64,000 nucleotides of DNA from Diogma glabrata (taxonomy: Eukaryota; Arthropoda; Insecta; Diptera; Cylindrotomidae). The notes under the pieces were generated by a model. That model saw nothing but the letters and a program-made list of their open reading frames with translations, searched no databases and was not told the DNA's origin. The stretch is from contig OY856186.1 in assembly GCA_963693315.1 (NCBI GenBank), positions 280,730,346 through 280,794,345 of the forward strand, written 5' to 3'. Below, one piece after another: positions 48,213 to 59,950 of this stretch; the stretch's first letter is position 1, and each line of letters opens with the position of its first letter. The position numbers and the translations under genes were made by a program.

Positions 48213-49591
48213 GTTGCATTGGTTTTGTGGCGCCAATGACTCGCCATGGTGCAGAATCATTGAGTATAAGCAGTATTTACTCTGCCCCTCTCAACTACAC
48301 CAACCTAATTCTGTTAGCATTACCCAGGTAGCACGGCGTGGACGTAGAATTTCGGATTTCACTACCCGCGGCTTATGTTACTGTACATTAAACTGGTTAA
48401 TAATCTTTAATTCACTAGATTTGAATATTGAAAATTTTGAATTATATAGTAGAGATTTTTTTGAGCACATCAACTCAAGCAATTAAATTATTTTTGAATT
48501 TTTCAACACGTAGGTATACTATATGATTTTCTTTCATTTTGATTCCAATATTTACTTAATGGGAAACATTTTGGATTAGAAACATTTGGCTCATGAACTT
48601 AATTATTTGGAATCATGAAATGTTATTGAATATATAAAATATGGTTCAATTCAACTTCAGCTCCTCCCATCTAATAAGAACAGCTGGGAAATATAATGTT
48701 GTTGCAGAATAAATGTCGTTTTTTTCATAGCAGTTAGGAAAATTATTAGAGATTATTAGAGATATGTTTTTAAAAAAAATTTGTTGTGTGAATCCGGGTA
48801 AAATAACAGGCTCTTGCAGATCAAATCTTCTTTTTATACAAAAGTTGTAATAGTTAAAATATAAAATGTTTCTTTGGTTTTCATTTATTTTTATTTTTAA
48901 TACAAGGGGAACGCAAGAGAATACAAGACAGTATACAGTTAAAATATGTATTTACGAAAAAGTTTAGTGAGAAGTTTATTGAGTAAATTCAATTTTAGTC
49001 ATTGATGAATAATAGGTATGGTTGGAAATGTCAACTTATTGCAGACTAAATTTGTTTTGAAAATAAATAATTATATTTTGAAAAGAAGCATTTACGTTAA
49101 ATGTAGAAGTTTTCTGAAATCATAGGAATAGTTGGGTAAGAAATTATCATGACGACGCTATATTTTCTAAGGCAGCTGTTCCTATTAGTCCCGAAATATA
49201 GGCCTTATAAATATTAAATATCACGAGTACGATGAATAATACGCCCGCGATAATGTTATATAAATGTATTTTTATTTATTAAGGATTTTACTTTTATACG
49301 GTATAAAACGTAAATCATTGTGTGTTTTATACTGTACGTTTTATACGTTTTATACGTACGTATAATACGTGTTTTATACGTTACCGTATTATACGTTACA
49401 ACCCTGGTTTTAATACTAAACTAATACTAAATACCTAAATACTAAATACCAATTTTAAACTTAAAAATTAAAAAATTGTATGTGTAATCTTTAAATCTAC
49501 TAAAAATAATTACTTATTAATGGAACTTAACTCGCTACTCGGCCAGCAATAATGCATTACGTTAGTTATTATTAATAATTCTTAATGCATT

Positions 49592-50113
49592 TGTGGCGTT
49601 TCCACATTTTTGGTTATTTAACTTTTACAAAATTAAGTTGGCAATAGTTTTAATTGATTGGAAAAGTACACTGTTTTTAAATTTTAAATTTAAGTAGTCT
49701 AAGAAATATTCTTTTGTTTTGAATAAATGTTTTTTACAAATACATAAAAAGTAAGTCGCTTTTCAGTTAGATAAAAAAGATCTGTCTGTATTTTACTAAA
49801 AGGTTTTCAAAAATCAAATTATCAAATCAATTTTATTTTGAATTAATGTGAAATATATATGCAAAGTGATAATGGTTGTTATTGTGGAGCATATGTGATA
49901 ATCATTCATCCATCAGATCATCAATATTAATTTAAACAAAATTTTAAATCGAATTAGCAAATAGAGATAGAGATTTAACCACCAAGAGTATTCAAGGGAT
50001 TCAAAGGAATTGTTAATAGTTAAATATAGTTATATATAAAAAAAAAAAAAAAAAATAGCGAGAATGACTAGTTATCAAGACACGAAGTAAATTATATAGC
50101 GAGAAATTTACTA
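49592..50113 (+). repeat. 5' LTR
   Basis: Matches the 3' LTR from TGTGGCGTTTCCAC through TAAAAAAGATCTGT and CAAAAATCAAATTATCAAAT to the end GAGAAATTTACTA. It contains an A-run near 50040. Confidence 0.9.
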
Positions 50114-50114
50114 G

Positions 50115-50132
50115 TGGTGACCAAAGACGTGA
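50115..50132 (+). other. Primer binding site, tRNA-Trp-like
   Basis: TGGTGACCAAAGACGTGA directly follows the 5' LTR. It matches the complement of the insect tRNA-Trp 3' end (TGGTGACCCCGACGTG) except around the central CC. tRNA-Trp priming is characteristic of CsRn1-group gypsy elements. Confidence 0.6.
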
Positions 50133-50953
50133 TACTGAGCTGAGTTTTCATCATTCGAAAATTAATCTCATTTTGGAAGAAAAAATTAAATTAAAACTGT
50201 AAGTGCTTTTTCAATTAATTAAAATTATTGCCAAAACAAAAATAAAGTTTTAAAAAATATTCTTTTGTTTACCTTTTCTTTTGTTTTTATTTTATCTAAA
50301 ACTCTAGAAAAAATTTGATGTATTTGTTTTTAAACTCTTTACAAGTTACAATGGTAAAAAATTTTTGTTTGCGGGTGGTCGTATAATTTTTAACGGTTGA
50401 TGTATTTCTTTATTCTTGCAAATTATTTTATTTTCAAAATTATAATGATTCGAAACAATTCTCTCACTCCAAGTGAAAATTTTGGTTTTGCTTATGAGGG
50501 GCAGGAACCCGTATTTACTCTGATGCAGAGGACGTTGGATAAAATGTCGAGTCAACAAGACGGGCATCATTTACACCCCTGCTGTTAATTCTGATGTTGA
50601 TACGAATGTTACTTCTGGGTACTTAACATCCAAAAACACCGAACTAAATAGTGTAGATTCATTAAAATTCAAACCGCAACAGGTATTGTATTGTATTGTT
50701 AAGACTTTTGGCATTAAAGTTTGCAAACTCTAATATTAGATTTGAAAGAAAAAAAAATTTTCACGTGCTGCAGGATCCATCAACTATCGTTAGCAGAATC
50801 AATTATCTGATTTGCTTCTTTGTGATTTAGGTCCGCAATCTTAAACAATTTTTAAATCTGAAAACATTCGGATATTGGGTGAGAGTGAGAAAACCAAAAT
50901 GAACAATGTTCTGAAATGCGATAAATGCTGGTGGCATCATCAACGAGAAGTTC
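50133..50953 (+). other. Leader and gag/RT remnant, mostly unreadable
   Basis: Short pieces such as a 63-codon frame at 50397-50588 may derive from gag, and the stretch before 50954 from RT, but no diagnostic motif survives. Confidence 0.35.
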
Positions 50954-52871
50954 TTGAAACAAATATCGATGTCAAGACTTCCTCAATTCAATCAATTGGT
51001 GTTGACATCCTTTGAGAATGATGTGAGTTTACTACTAAATAATTTCTTAAAAGGATATAAGAAGAATAGTAAGATTCCCGTTGCATGGACACCTGAGTCC
51101 ATACAAGCCTTTATTAATTGTAAATATAAACTGTGCAATGCAACATTATTAGCTCATCCTTCATCTTCAGCTGGACTGGCAATTATGGTCGATGCAACAG
51201 CAACTAGGGCTGTTGTACAAAAATTTGTTGAAGGAACATGGGAACGGCTCAGTTTCTTTTTTGTTCGTCTTAATGATACTCAGATGAAGTACAGCGCATA
51301 TGATAGAGAATTACTCGCGGCATACTCAGGCGTGAAGCATTTCGGGTATTTTTTAGAAGGTCGGGAATTCACACTATTCACTGACCATAAACCATAATCT
51401 ATGCTGTTAAACAAAATTTGGAAAAAGCATCACCTCGTCAATTTCGCCATTTGAATTTCATTGGGCAATTTACCACTGATATCCAGCATTTTTTTGGTGT
51501 CAACAATATCGTAGCCGACGCGTTATCTCGCATAGAGCAAATCCTCATTCCAGAGAAAATTGATTATGCTGCGATCGCGGATGCTCAGAGCAATGATGAG
51601 GAATTTAAAAATATTCTTCAAAGTAATACAACTTTGAAGTTCTCCACTTTGCCAGTCGCTTTCAATGGAAGTAGGCTTATCTATTATGACACATGTACAG
51701 CTATACTTAGGCTTTTGCAATTTCGCCAAAGTGTTTTTGATGCATTTTCTTTTCTTTTGCATCCTGGTGTTAAAGCTTCCACCAAATTATTAACTAAACA
51801 CGTTATTTGGCCTTCTATTAATAAAGATGTCAAAATAATGGCACGAAATTGTATAGCGTGTCAAAAGTCCAAGGTATCGAGACATACTAGGTCACCTCTG
51901 TTCACCTTGATATCATTGGTCCTCTTCCAATATCGGAAAACCAACGATATTGCGTTAAGCTAATAGATCCATTTCCAGAAATAACTGCTCCAACAGTTGC
52001 ATTCACTATATATAATTCATGGATTGCTAGATTTGGTGTCCCAGAATCAATTGTAGCTGATCAAGGGACTCAACTCAATTCAACTGTTTTCAGAGTAGTC
52101 AAATCTATTAATTTTCAATAGATTTCGAACAAGCAGCTGCAATCTGAAAAGCAATGATATGATTGAAAGATGGCATCGCAAAATTAAGTCTGCAATTATG
52201 TGTCATAATCGTACAGATTAGACATAGATTTTACCTACTGTTCTTCTTGGGTTAAGAACCACTTTCAGTGAAAAACTCCAAACCACTTCTGCAGAACTTA
52301 CTTCTGGAAGCTCGATAAGAATTCCAGCGCAGTTCATCAATTCTAGTTAATTTTTTTTAAGCTTCAATCAGAATTCGTCAAACTATTGAAACAACATTTT
52401 GATGAGTTACGACCAACACCAGCATCCAGACATGATTCGGCTTCTTCTTTTGTGAGTAAAGACTTACTAACCTGCTCACATATACTGTTGCGTACAGATG
52501 CTGTAAGGAAATTATTACAATCTCCTTACACTGGTCCTTTCAAAGTTTTAATTCGAAATGATAAAATTTCAATTCACCGACTTAAACCATGTTTTCATGA
52601 AATTTTAAACGATGAACAAATGAGTTCTATCGTTAGAGGAACTCAATATATTCCTACAGAATCATCTGCTAATTTTAATAATTATCAAACTGATCGTTCT
52701 GATTCCGTTTTGAATCAACAAATTTTAGAACCCACTTCTCTTCTGGAACAATCAGATGTTACTGGTACGAATCAATCAGATTCAGTTCGCCAAAATAAAC
52801 CTAAAATTAAAAAACAGGTTACTTTTAATGATCAGCCCATTGTCATCACAATTCCTAATTTAAAAATTTAA
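50954..52871 (+). pseudogene. gypsy pol remnant: RNase H, integrase, C terminus
   Basis: Three open stretches remain. 50954-51397 ends the RT and gives RNase H: DATATRAVVQKF, MKYSAYDRELLAAYSGVKHF, EGREFTLFTDHKP and a stop. 51418-51963 continues with DALSRIEQ, then the integrase zinc-binding region (LHPGVKASTKLLTKHVIWPS, NCIACQKSK). 51970-52130 retains the integrase core in fragments (FGVPESIVADQGTQLNS). 52386-52871 is the C-terminal part with SPYTGPFKVL and KISIHRLKPCF, then a Ser/Asn-rich tail. Stops and frameshifts separate them, so it cannot work. Confidence 0.85.
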
Positions 52872-53069
52872 AAATCTGAAAGAGTAATTAAAACACCGCA
52901 AAAGCTTTTGAACTCAATTCGAGAATGTTTTAATGATTTTAAGAAATCTTTACTTCCAGTATAGGATGAAACAAATTGTTTGTTTTTGTTTTCTCAACAT
53001 CATCTACGTCGTTGCAATCCTGCTCCATGTGATAGTTTCGTGATTATTATTACCTTTTTCATAATCACT

Positions 53070-53080
53070 GAGGAGGGAGT
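53070..53080 (+). other. Polypurine tract
   Basis: GAGGAGGGAGT lies just before the 3' LTR, in the position that primes plus-strand synthesis in LTR retrotransposons. Confidence 0.65.
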
Positions 53081-53083
53081 ATT

Positions 53084-53491
53084 TGTGGCGTTTCCACCTT
53101 TTTGGTTATTTAACTTTTTCAAAATTAAGTTGGCAATAGTTTTAATTGATTGAAAAAGTACACTGTTTTTAAATTTTAATTTTAAGTATTCTAAGAAAAA
53201 TTATTTTGTTTTGAATGAATTGTTTTTCACATACGTAAAAAGTATGTCGCTTTTCAGTTGGATAAAAAAGATCTGTATTTTACTAAAAGGTTTTCAAAAA
53301 TCAAATTATCAAATCAATTTTATTTTGAATTACTGTGAAATATATAAATGCATGTGATAATAATAACAAAAAGAACAAACTGTTAAAATATATATGCATA
53401 ATAAGAGTTATTATATGAATATTTAAATATAGCGAGAGTTACTAGGTAGCTATCAGGACCCGAAGTAAATTATATAGCGAGAAATTTACTA
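53084..53491 (+). repeat. 3' LTR
   Basis: Direct copy of 49592-50113 with substitutions and a net 114 bp shorter middle. It ends GAGAAATTTACTA. Confidence 0.9.
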
Positions 53492-54525
53492 GCTATATAT
53501 GAAACACTTCACCATTAATTTTTTTATAAAACCAATGTTAAACCTAACATTTTCTTACTTTTTCTTACTAAATTCAATTTATGACAGCTTAAAAGTAAAC
53601 TTCTGAATAATTCTATCAAAACATATATTTTCCTTTTTATTCCATTTAAAACTCATCTACATAAAGCTTAAATACTATTATTTTGAACGTCTGTCAAAAA
53701 ATATTTAACCTTAATTTATATTCGATAAATTTTAAATCATTTTTGAAAATCGTTTACATAAAAATAATGTACACTCGTAACTGTAGCAGAAACATCAAAG
53801 ATTGTTTTTGATAAGAAACATTCTATAGTTTAAGTCATGCAAAAAAAAAATAAAACAAAAATCACTCGCTCCCGTGAACCGTTTTAATAACAACAAATAA
53901 AATAATTATAAATAGCAAAGTGTAGGTATTACAATGTATGTCGTTTCTCGTCTTAGTTGTCAACGATAAAAAGAAAACAACCCATCATTAAAAGTGAAAT
54001 TTATTCTTTTTCGATAATTTGTTTTTATTCGATTTATAAATTTTTTTATTTTCTGTCTTAGAAATCACAAAGTTTCTATGATAAAAAAGAAAAATAACTT
54101 TTCTAATTTAAAATATAAAAATAAGTTTATCGATTTTTTATATTAAAAAAAACAATTACATATTATTAAATAAAAGTTATGATACATAAAAAATAAATTC
54201 TTGCAATTTTTCTATTGTAAAAGCTGTTGTGTGTAGGACGACTAAAAAAGCAGGAATCCTTATCACAATTTTATTTCGTAAAATTTTTCAGTAACTAAGG
54301 TTTTGTTAGAATAATGTGGTATTTTTGTTACAACATTTTTTTATTTATTTTTGCCATAATTTTGTCTATATTGTGATGTCTCAATAAATTTCGGCAGAAA
54401 AATAATCGTGGGTAGGTTTTCTTTTAGGGTAGAATGGTTTTGATTCAAGAATATCGAGGATGGGACAGTGGATCATTTGTCTGGAATAAAATTTGATGCA
54501 AATCTCTTTTTATCTGCACAATTTT
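53492..54525. other. AT-rich DNA, nothing recognised
   Basis: No frame or repeat supports a feature. Confidence 0.45.
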
Positions 54526-54529
54526 CACG

Positions 54530-54712
54530 AAAAATTAAAACTTTTTCCAAAATTCTAAAAATATTGCAAAAATTATAACAAAATCAAAAATTAAAACTTT
54601 TTCCAAAATTCTAAAAATATTCCAAAAATATTACAAAATCAAGAACACAATCTTTTTGCAAAATTCCAAAAATATTTCAAAATCTATAACAAATTCAAAA
54701 ATTTCCATGTCC
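54530..54712. repeat. Tandem repeat, unit about 60-64 bp, three copies
   Basis: AACTTTTTCCAAAATTCTAA begins near 54538 and 54596, and a diverged copy (AATCTTTTTGCAAAATTCCA) near 54652. Each is followed by AAATATT and ATTA/TATAACAAA. Confidence 0.8.
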
Positions 54713-57492
54713 AATTTCGTGTTCAATTACATTACGTCATAAAAACAGCTAAATTTTTTTTTCCAGAAAATTGGCTTAAAAAAATAAATGAAATCATTTT
54801 TTTGACACATTTGACAATATGTTTTTGACAAACTTATAATGCAATAATCTAGTTTTTGGTCTCACATACCAATCCCGACCATCAAGATTTCTCCAAATTC
54901 AATGTCACTATTCGAAATCACTTAAAATGAACGTTTTTCAAGCAAAATATATGCAAATTTCCTTGTTTCGACGCATTTTTTGAAACACTTCCGGTACAGT
55001 TAACGAACGTCTTTTCGAACCTGTACATTGAGTATACCTAAATTTTTGAAATCCTTCTGGTCCTAGCGGTTTTCTAGATTTCGTAGGTAATGACGGACGG
55101 CCGGCGGGCCGGCAAACAGACATACATTTTTTTTTGCTTTTTCAGAATCAGTATAGGTCCTAAAATGTCAAGAAATGCAATAAAGTGGGCGTAAAAATTT
55201 CATTTTTGGCTAATGAATTCAATATTTTGTTCTTTCAGACCGAAGTAATTCTAAAATACGTTATTAGGAATCAAATAAAACATTTTTAGTACTATATTAT
55301 ATATGCTGCACAAAAAGTTCTATAAAGTACAAGAAGGGGCTGTTCAGAATCATCACAATCTGAAAAGAAAAACGGAAGCTGAAAGAAAATTTCGTATTAT
55401 TGTTATTATATTCTTTAAATAATTTTGTTTACACTTATGTTGTATCATTTACATTTTTCTTTAATTTATATTTCGAATTATTCTGAAAAGAAATTGGATT
55501 ATATTGAATTAATTTATATTTGTAAATATTAAAAGCTAAAAGCAACCAATTTACCCATACTGCCATCTATAGTTGAGCATGTATAACTAAATAACTAATT
55601 ATATTTACCAAATTTATGTCAAATAGTGGTGTATATAAGTTGGCGCGCTTTTAGTTTTTATGACTACAAATTCATGTTTTCTCCATCACTTCTTTTTTGG
55701 CAAGCAAGCTTAAAACACCTTTTTGAAAACTACATATAAATAGTAATAAAATTAAATAATAAAATTACATATTTGTTTTTCATCATTTCGAAACTGGATA
55801 TTTATATTTTTGAAAATTCAATCGCACAGGGCTACAAAAATATTGGGACCAACTCAAGAAAAATCTTTTATTCTTTTACAAAAATCTTTAAAAAAACGTA
55901 AAAGAAATCAAAAATAAAAGATTTAAAGAAATTGCTATTCGAAAGTATTGTTAAAAGTTTCTTTTATTTTGAATGTCGATTTTTTCGAGATCGAAAAAAA
56001 TCTTTTATGCTGTCTGTCAAATAGATAGTTTGTTAAATAATTGTTAACTACAAATGGATAAATTATTCAAAATCAGTTAAGTTTATTATCTTTCAAAGCA
56101 TTAAAGCAATTATGATTTATATATAGATTGCAATATAAATAGTTTTAATAAACTATTTTCTATTTTTTCAGCAAAAATGAATAATTTTTGGAAGCAAAAG
56201 TGTTTCAAGTTTCAAACAAGTTTCATGTATATATGAGTTATGTGATTATATATGTTATGTTAATATAGATGTGTTATTAGCAAAATACTAAAATATTGCT
56301 ATCAAATATTTTTAAATATTAAATTTATCGAATAAAATGTAACAAATAATTTAAATTTTGATTTAAATGAAATAAAATAGTTTTTATTAAATAAAAAAAA
56401 CCAGTTAGGGGGAAGTGGGGATAGTATAAACATGGGGCAACTGTAAACAGTTTTCATTTCCCTCACAAAACATCAATCAAAAAATTCGACAAAAATATCA
56501 CAGATGTCGCTTCGATCGACTACACACACCAGGAGAATTTGACAGCTGAAGTCAGTCTTGTTCAAAATTTACTGGTGAATAGATGTTTTGGCAACCCAAA
56601 AGTAAATATTTTTTTTTTGTTGTAAAACTCGAATAACTTTTTTACCATCATATGTTTAAAAATATTCCAACATGTTTTGATAGCTGAAATATTCAAGAAA
56701 CATAATCTTTCTTTGTTTTAGCCAAATTTTAGATCTTGGAATATTTTTTCAAAACATAACACTAAAATCACCACGTGGGGCACATATAAACAAAAAAAAA
56801 TGGGATAGTATAAACGCGTTTATATGTGCCGTATGGTATGGTTATATGGTATACGTGTGGTTTCCCGTTTCACTTTTGATATTGATTTGCAAAACCTAAA
56901 CATACGATGAGATTGAAGTTTTGCTTTTTTCTTTATAATTTTCTATCTGAATTTATTGAGGTTTACAACAATCGAAAAATATTGGGCGATATGTATAAAA
57001 ACTAGTAAACACTAGTTAAACTTTACTACCTAGTTTAATCCAAAATTGCTAGTATAGTAAAAAATTGGTTTGAGTATGAACTAAACTAGGAGGATAGTAT
57101 TAAAAAACATCGCACTAGGTTGTTGCTATGGCGTTTACTAGGAATTTAAATAACAAACTTTTTTGAGTTGTCACATAAATAACTTATTTGTTATATATCC
57201 TCGTATATATTTCCAAATTATCTATTTATTTAGTAAATTTGTAGAATTTTATGTTAATAATTATAAGAAGAAGTTCAATATTAAAATAAACATTTTATTT
57301 TACATTTTTGTGTTTGTTTACATGGAAGTGAAATAAGTTGTTTTATTGAAGAAAAAAATATTTATTCAGAACCCTTATTTAAGTAAAAATTTCTTCTAAA
57401 ACTTCGAAACCTTTTATGTTTGATCTTTCATTATTCAGACATGCAAGAATGAAGATCCAGCCCAATTTCTTTTCAGAAAAATTGGCGATAGA
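54713..57492. other. AT-rich DNA with a short GC-rich patch; no gene supported
   Basis: GGACGGCCGGCGGGCCGGC near 55094-55112 stands out in composition. A 61-codon antisense frame covers it (55123-54938) and is not convincing. Near 56400-56860, phrases GGGGATAGTATAAAC and GGGATAGTATAAAC with GGGGCACATATAAAC and its inverse hint at an old element. CTAGTAAAC motifs in both orientations lie at 57000-57150. None could be bounded. Confidence 0.4.
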
Positions 57493-57765
57493 CTATTTGT
57501 CATAAGAGCTTTGAAGGTTTTCGTAGATTTGATACGTAATCTTTCGTAGATTGCTTTCAGCTATCAGATCGCAATTTGTGTATTGTTTTTGAGATTTTCC
57601 TATACGTTTTTCCAATGTTTTGGGGTGTAAAATGAACTGGTTGAATTCGTTGGCGTACCTCTTATTATTAGTCGTGGGCATGCCGTGAATCGTTTTTATT
57701 ACGTTTCTGATTTGGAACTGCAGCTTACACAGTCTTTTATTTTTGCGATGAATCATTGGTTCCAC
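57493..57765 (-). other. Unassigned 90-codon frame
   Basis: A lysine- and asparagine-rich minus-strand frame from 57765 to 57493 in DNA slightly less AT-rich than average. It contains a segment KTIHGMPTTNNKRYANEFNQ. No domain is recognised. It may be a remnant of an element or chance. Confidence 0.25.
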
Positions 57766-58640
57766 CGCTCAAGCAACACTCTGTTTTGTCTTATTTAATG
57801 CGCTTATTATAAATGTGTGATAATCGAAGGCGCTCCTCTTACTAGCGATGGTATGCCTTGGCGATGAGTATATCGAATTATGCTAGAAACATTTGTTTTG
57901 ATAAATTGATGCCTAGTGGCTTGGTGCAACAGGCTGCCAGGGGTTTAACCAAATGTGAGTCAACGTAATAGTTGACATCACTAATGACTATTGAATACAA
58001 GAATTACTCCTCTGTTCTATCATAATTCTTGCAAATAACATGTAGTTCTCAGCATAAATATTTATATTTGGATTAATTTGTATTCGTTACAGTTAAACTA
58101 TAAGGAAATGCTATTGTTAGGTTTAGTATTTTTCCTGTTATAAGTTGGTATCTGGCTTTTATTTTTGTTGCTATTGAATATGTTAAAGACACAAGGGGAT
58201 TTAAAACTCCAAAATTAGCGAAAAACGTTTCTTTAGTCTGGTAAAGTAAGAATGACAGTCTTGAGAGCGATAAACGAAAAGAACTTTTGCTGTTTAAGAA
58301 CTATGCTTTCGAAAACAATCTAGAGCTTCTTAAGTGCGAAAACTTAAAAATTTGAATGTGGTTTGGGCCAGACTAGGGCGGGAGAAAAGAAGATGAGTTT
58401 GAGGTGTTCTTATATTAGAGTGGTTCTTATATTAGAGTAGTTCTTATGAAAAATTTAGAATTTTTATGCTTTTATAGACTCAAAGGCCTTAAAATAACTT
58501 TGTATCTTTGTTTTGCTTGATTTGATTTTGCTTTACATCTTTGACTTTCATATCTTTATCTTGATATAAATCTCCGCCACCTTGCCATTTAGGTTTCTTT
58601 AACAAATAACATGGGGGGGGTTGGCATTGAATAAAATAAT
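57766..58640. other. Mixed-composition DNA, nothing recognised
   Basis: No diagnostic motif. A short G-run lies near 58613. Confidence 0.4.
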
Positions 58641-58649
58641 CAAGTGGCG

Positions 58650-59070
58650 ATTCTAGTCAAAGTACATTAGACGAGCCAGTCCCAACTACCCTTGCAATAA
58701 AATTGACATGGGCCAAAAATGTGGGTTAGAAAATATTCCTGCAAAAACAGTAGTGATTATTTTTGCCAGGAAGCAGAGAATCCCTGATATTGGCTCCATT
58801 GCTTTGGAGGGAAGTGATCTTGCACTTACAGAACTGGCAAATTACCTATGTACGTGCTGAATACCTAGGTGGACTCACCTGGAAATCAAATATCCCAGAA
58901 AGAGCCAAAAAAGTTACAGTAGCACTAACAATACTCATGTAAAAAAGCCATGGAAAAATATGGAATCTTGCACCTCACATATCCCAATGATTTTACATCT
59001 CGGTGATCAGACCGATCTTAATGTACGGTGTGATCATATGCTGGACTGCAATTTCTAATTCTTCAACCCA
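58650..59070 (+). pseudogene. Decayed non-LTR reverse transcriptase, thumb region
   Basis: Islands in changing frames read TWAKNVG, then KTVVIIFARKQRIPDIGSIA and LEGSDLALTEL, then AEYLGGLTWKSNIPERAKKV, GKIWNLAPHIS and SVIRPILMYGVIICWTAIS. This is the sequence after the YADD box in Jockey/R1-type RTs (K-T-L-V-x-F-T-R, KYLG, LTW, IRP-Y-G-x-x-W). Stops and frameshifts separate the pieces. The YADD box itself is not visible. Confidence 0.72.
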
Positions 59071-59256
59071 GTATTGCTTCTCCATAATCTACCCTTTAAT
59101 GTGCTAGATCAACATATAACATGAAAATCAACTCTTTGACTCAAGTATAGGGATATGAAGCAGTTGTTCTGGATTTATTGATTCCAAGATTTTTGAAATA
59201 TTGTAGATTCAAAATTCCTTTTTTTGATCTGTATGAATCTAATTGCTTATTGCTGC

Positions 59257-59950
59257 TCAGTTATTATGGTTCTTGATTCCTGATTGGTATTGGACACACA
59301 CCTCTGGCCACTTGCTAAAATAATTCATTATGACTAGCACATATTTGTTGATGCTATCAGTAGCCGGAAATGGTACAGCTACATTCATTGCAATTTTCTC
59401 AAATGGCGCTCCCATATTATACTGCCTCATATTACCATAACTTCTTCGTATAGGTCCTTTTGCAATAACTATTCCACGACACCATCCCACTACCAATTGA
59501 CATGCTCCTGACCAATAAAATCTACGTCGTACTTTGTCAAGGGTTTTGTTAATACCCAGCTGACCGCCACTGGTTCCTCCATAACATTTCTTTAAAAACT
59601 TGAGGCATTTTTATTTTTGGGACCACTACTAACATTGATTCTTTAACTGTACCCTTAGAACTTACAGAGGCTGTTCCATTATGACCAATATGACACTGTC
59701 TAGGTTTTTCTCCTTTTTCATTTACGTAAGCCTCACGTCAATAATGTTTTCCTAGCTTTCGGCCCAGTTACAGTGCTTGCATTCTACCTGGCATTCGTTA
59801 ACATTTCCATGTGCAGTTAATAAGCCTGTAAGTTAATAAGCCTATAAGCCTGTAAGCGTTTGATCCATCGTGCTCCCTACCCCACCGTGTATTTAAATTG
59901 TAATAAACAACTCAATGCTCCATGATCACTACTCAAATGGAATTTCAAGT
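59257..59950 (-). pseudogene. Ty3/gypsy pol fragment: RNase H end and integrase start
   Basis: Reading down the minus strand from about 59950: LSSDHGALSCLLQFK, ARWIKRLQAY, a degraded zinc-binding region, ESMLVVVPKIKMPQVFKEML, GGQLGINKTLDKVRRRFYW, then WCRGIVIAKGPIRRSYGNMR, GAPFEKIAMNVAVPFPATDS and YVLVIMNYFSKWPEV. This is the RNase H to integrase order of arthropod gypsy elements. The family differs from the 49592 element. Stops and shifts separate the early part; 59496-59257 is one open piece. The integrase core Asp of the DYFSKWPE box reads NYFSKWPE, so a catalytic residue is lost. Confidence 0.8.

Larger units (their letters stand above)
44941..48367 (-). mobile_element. RTE-like LINE, copy 2, full-length looking
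   Basis: The 12-bp direct repeat GCGGCTTATGTT (44929-44940, 48368-48379) flanks the element exactly, the signature of target-primed reverse transcription. The 5' UTR lies at 48367-47993, a single long ORF at 47992-44963, and the 3' end is a (GA)n tract on the coding strand with no poly(A). A second copy at 25905-28947 shares both ends. The absence of decay suggests a recent insertion. Confidence 0.92.
44379..49406. mobile_element. hAT-type non-autonomous element containing nested insertions
   Basis: It starts CAGGGTTGTTAATATAC and ends with an imperfect inverse (inverse strand CAGGGTTGTAACGTATAA). A perfect 8-bp duplication GTTTTAAT flanks it (44371-44378, 49407-49414), as expected for hAT transposition. 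Both ends are rich in ACGTATAAAACGT repeats. Removing the nested LINE and one copy of its duplication leaves about 1.6 kb without a transposase frame. It also contains a 20-bp tandem repeat and a 234 bp palindrome. Confidence 0.83.
49592..53491 (+). mobile_element. Ty3/gypsy LTR retrotransposon (CsRn1-like?), internally deleted
   Basis: Two direct LTRs (49592-50113 and 53084-53491) begin TGTGGCGTTTCCAC and end GAGAAATTTACTA. A primer binding site follows the left LTR and a purine-rich tract precedes the right one. The 2.97 kb interior retains RNase H, integrase zinc finger and a C-terminal part, but gag, protease and most RT are gone. The LTRs differ by a net 110 bp, mostly in the middle. No clear 4-5 bp target duplication is visible. 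Confidence 0.88.

Noticed and set aside
49585..53496. Target-site duplication for the gypsy element
   Set aside because: Flanks TGCAT and GCTAT do not match, so none is claimed.
54938..55123. 61-codon antisense frame over the GC-rich patch
   Set aside because: Opened by GC-rich sequence; no family recognised and short.
56400..57150. Candidate MITEs from GATAGTATAAAC and CTAGTAAAC inverted phrases
   Set aside because: Inverted matches are too short and no ends or duplications could be fixed.
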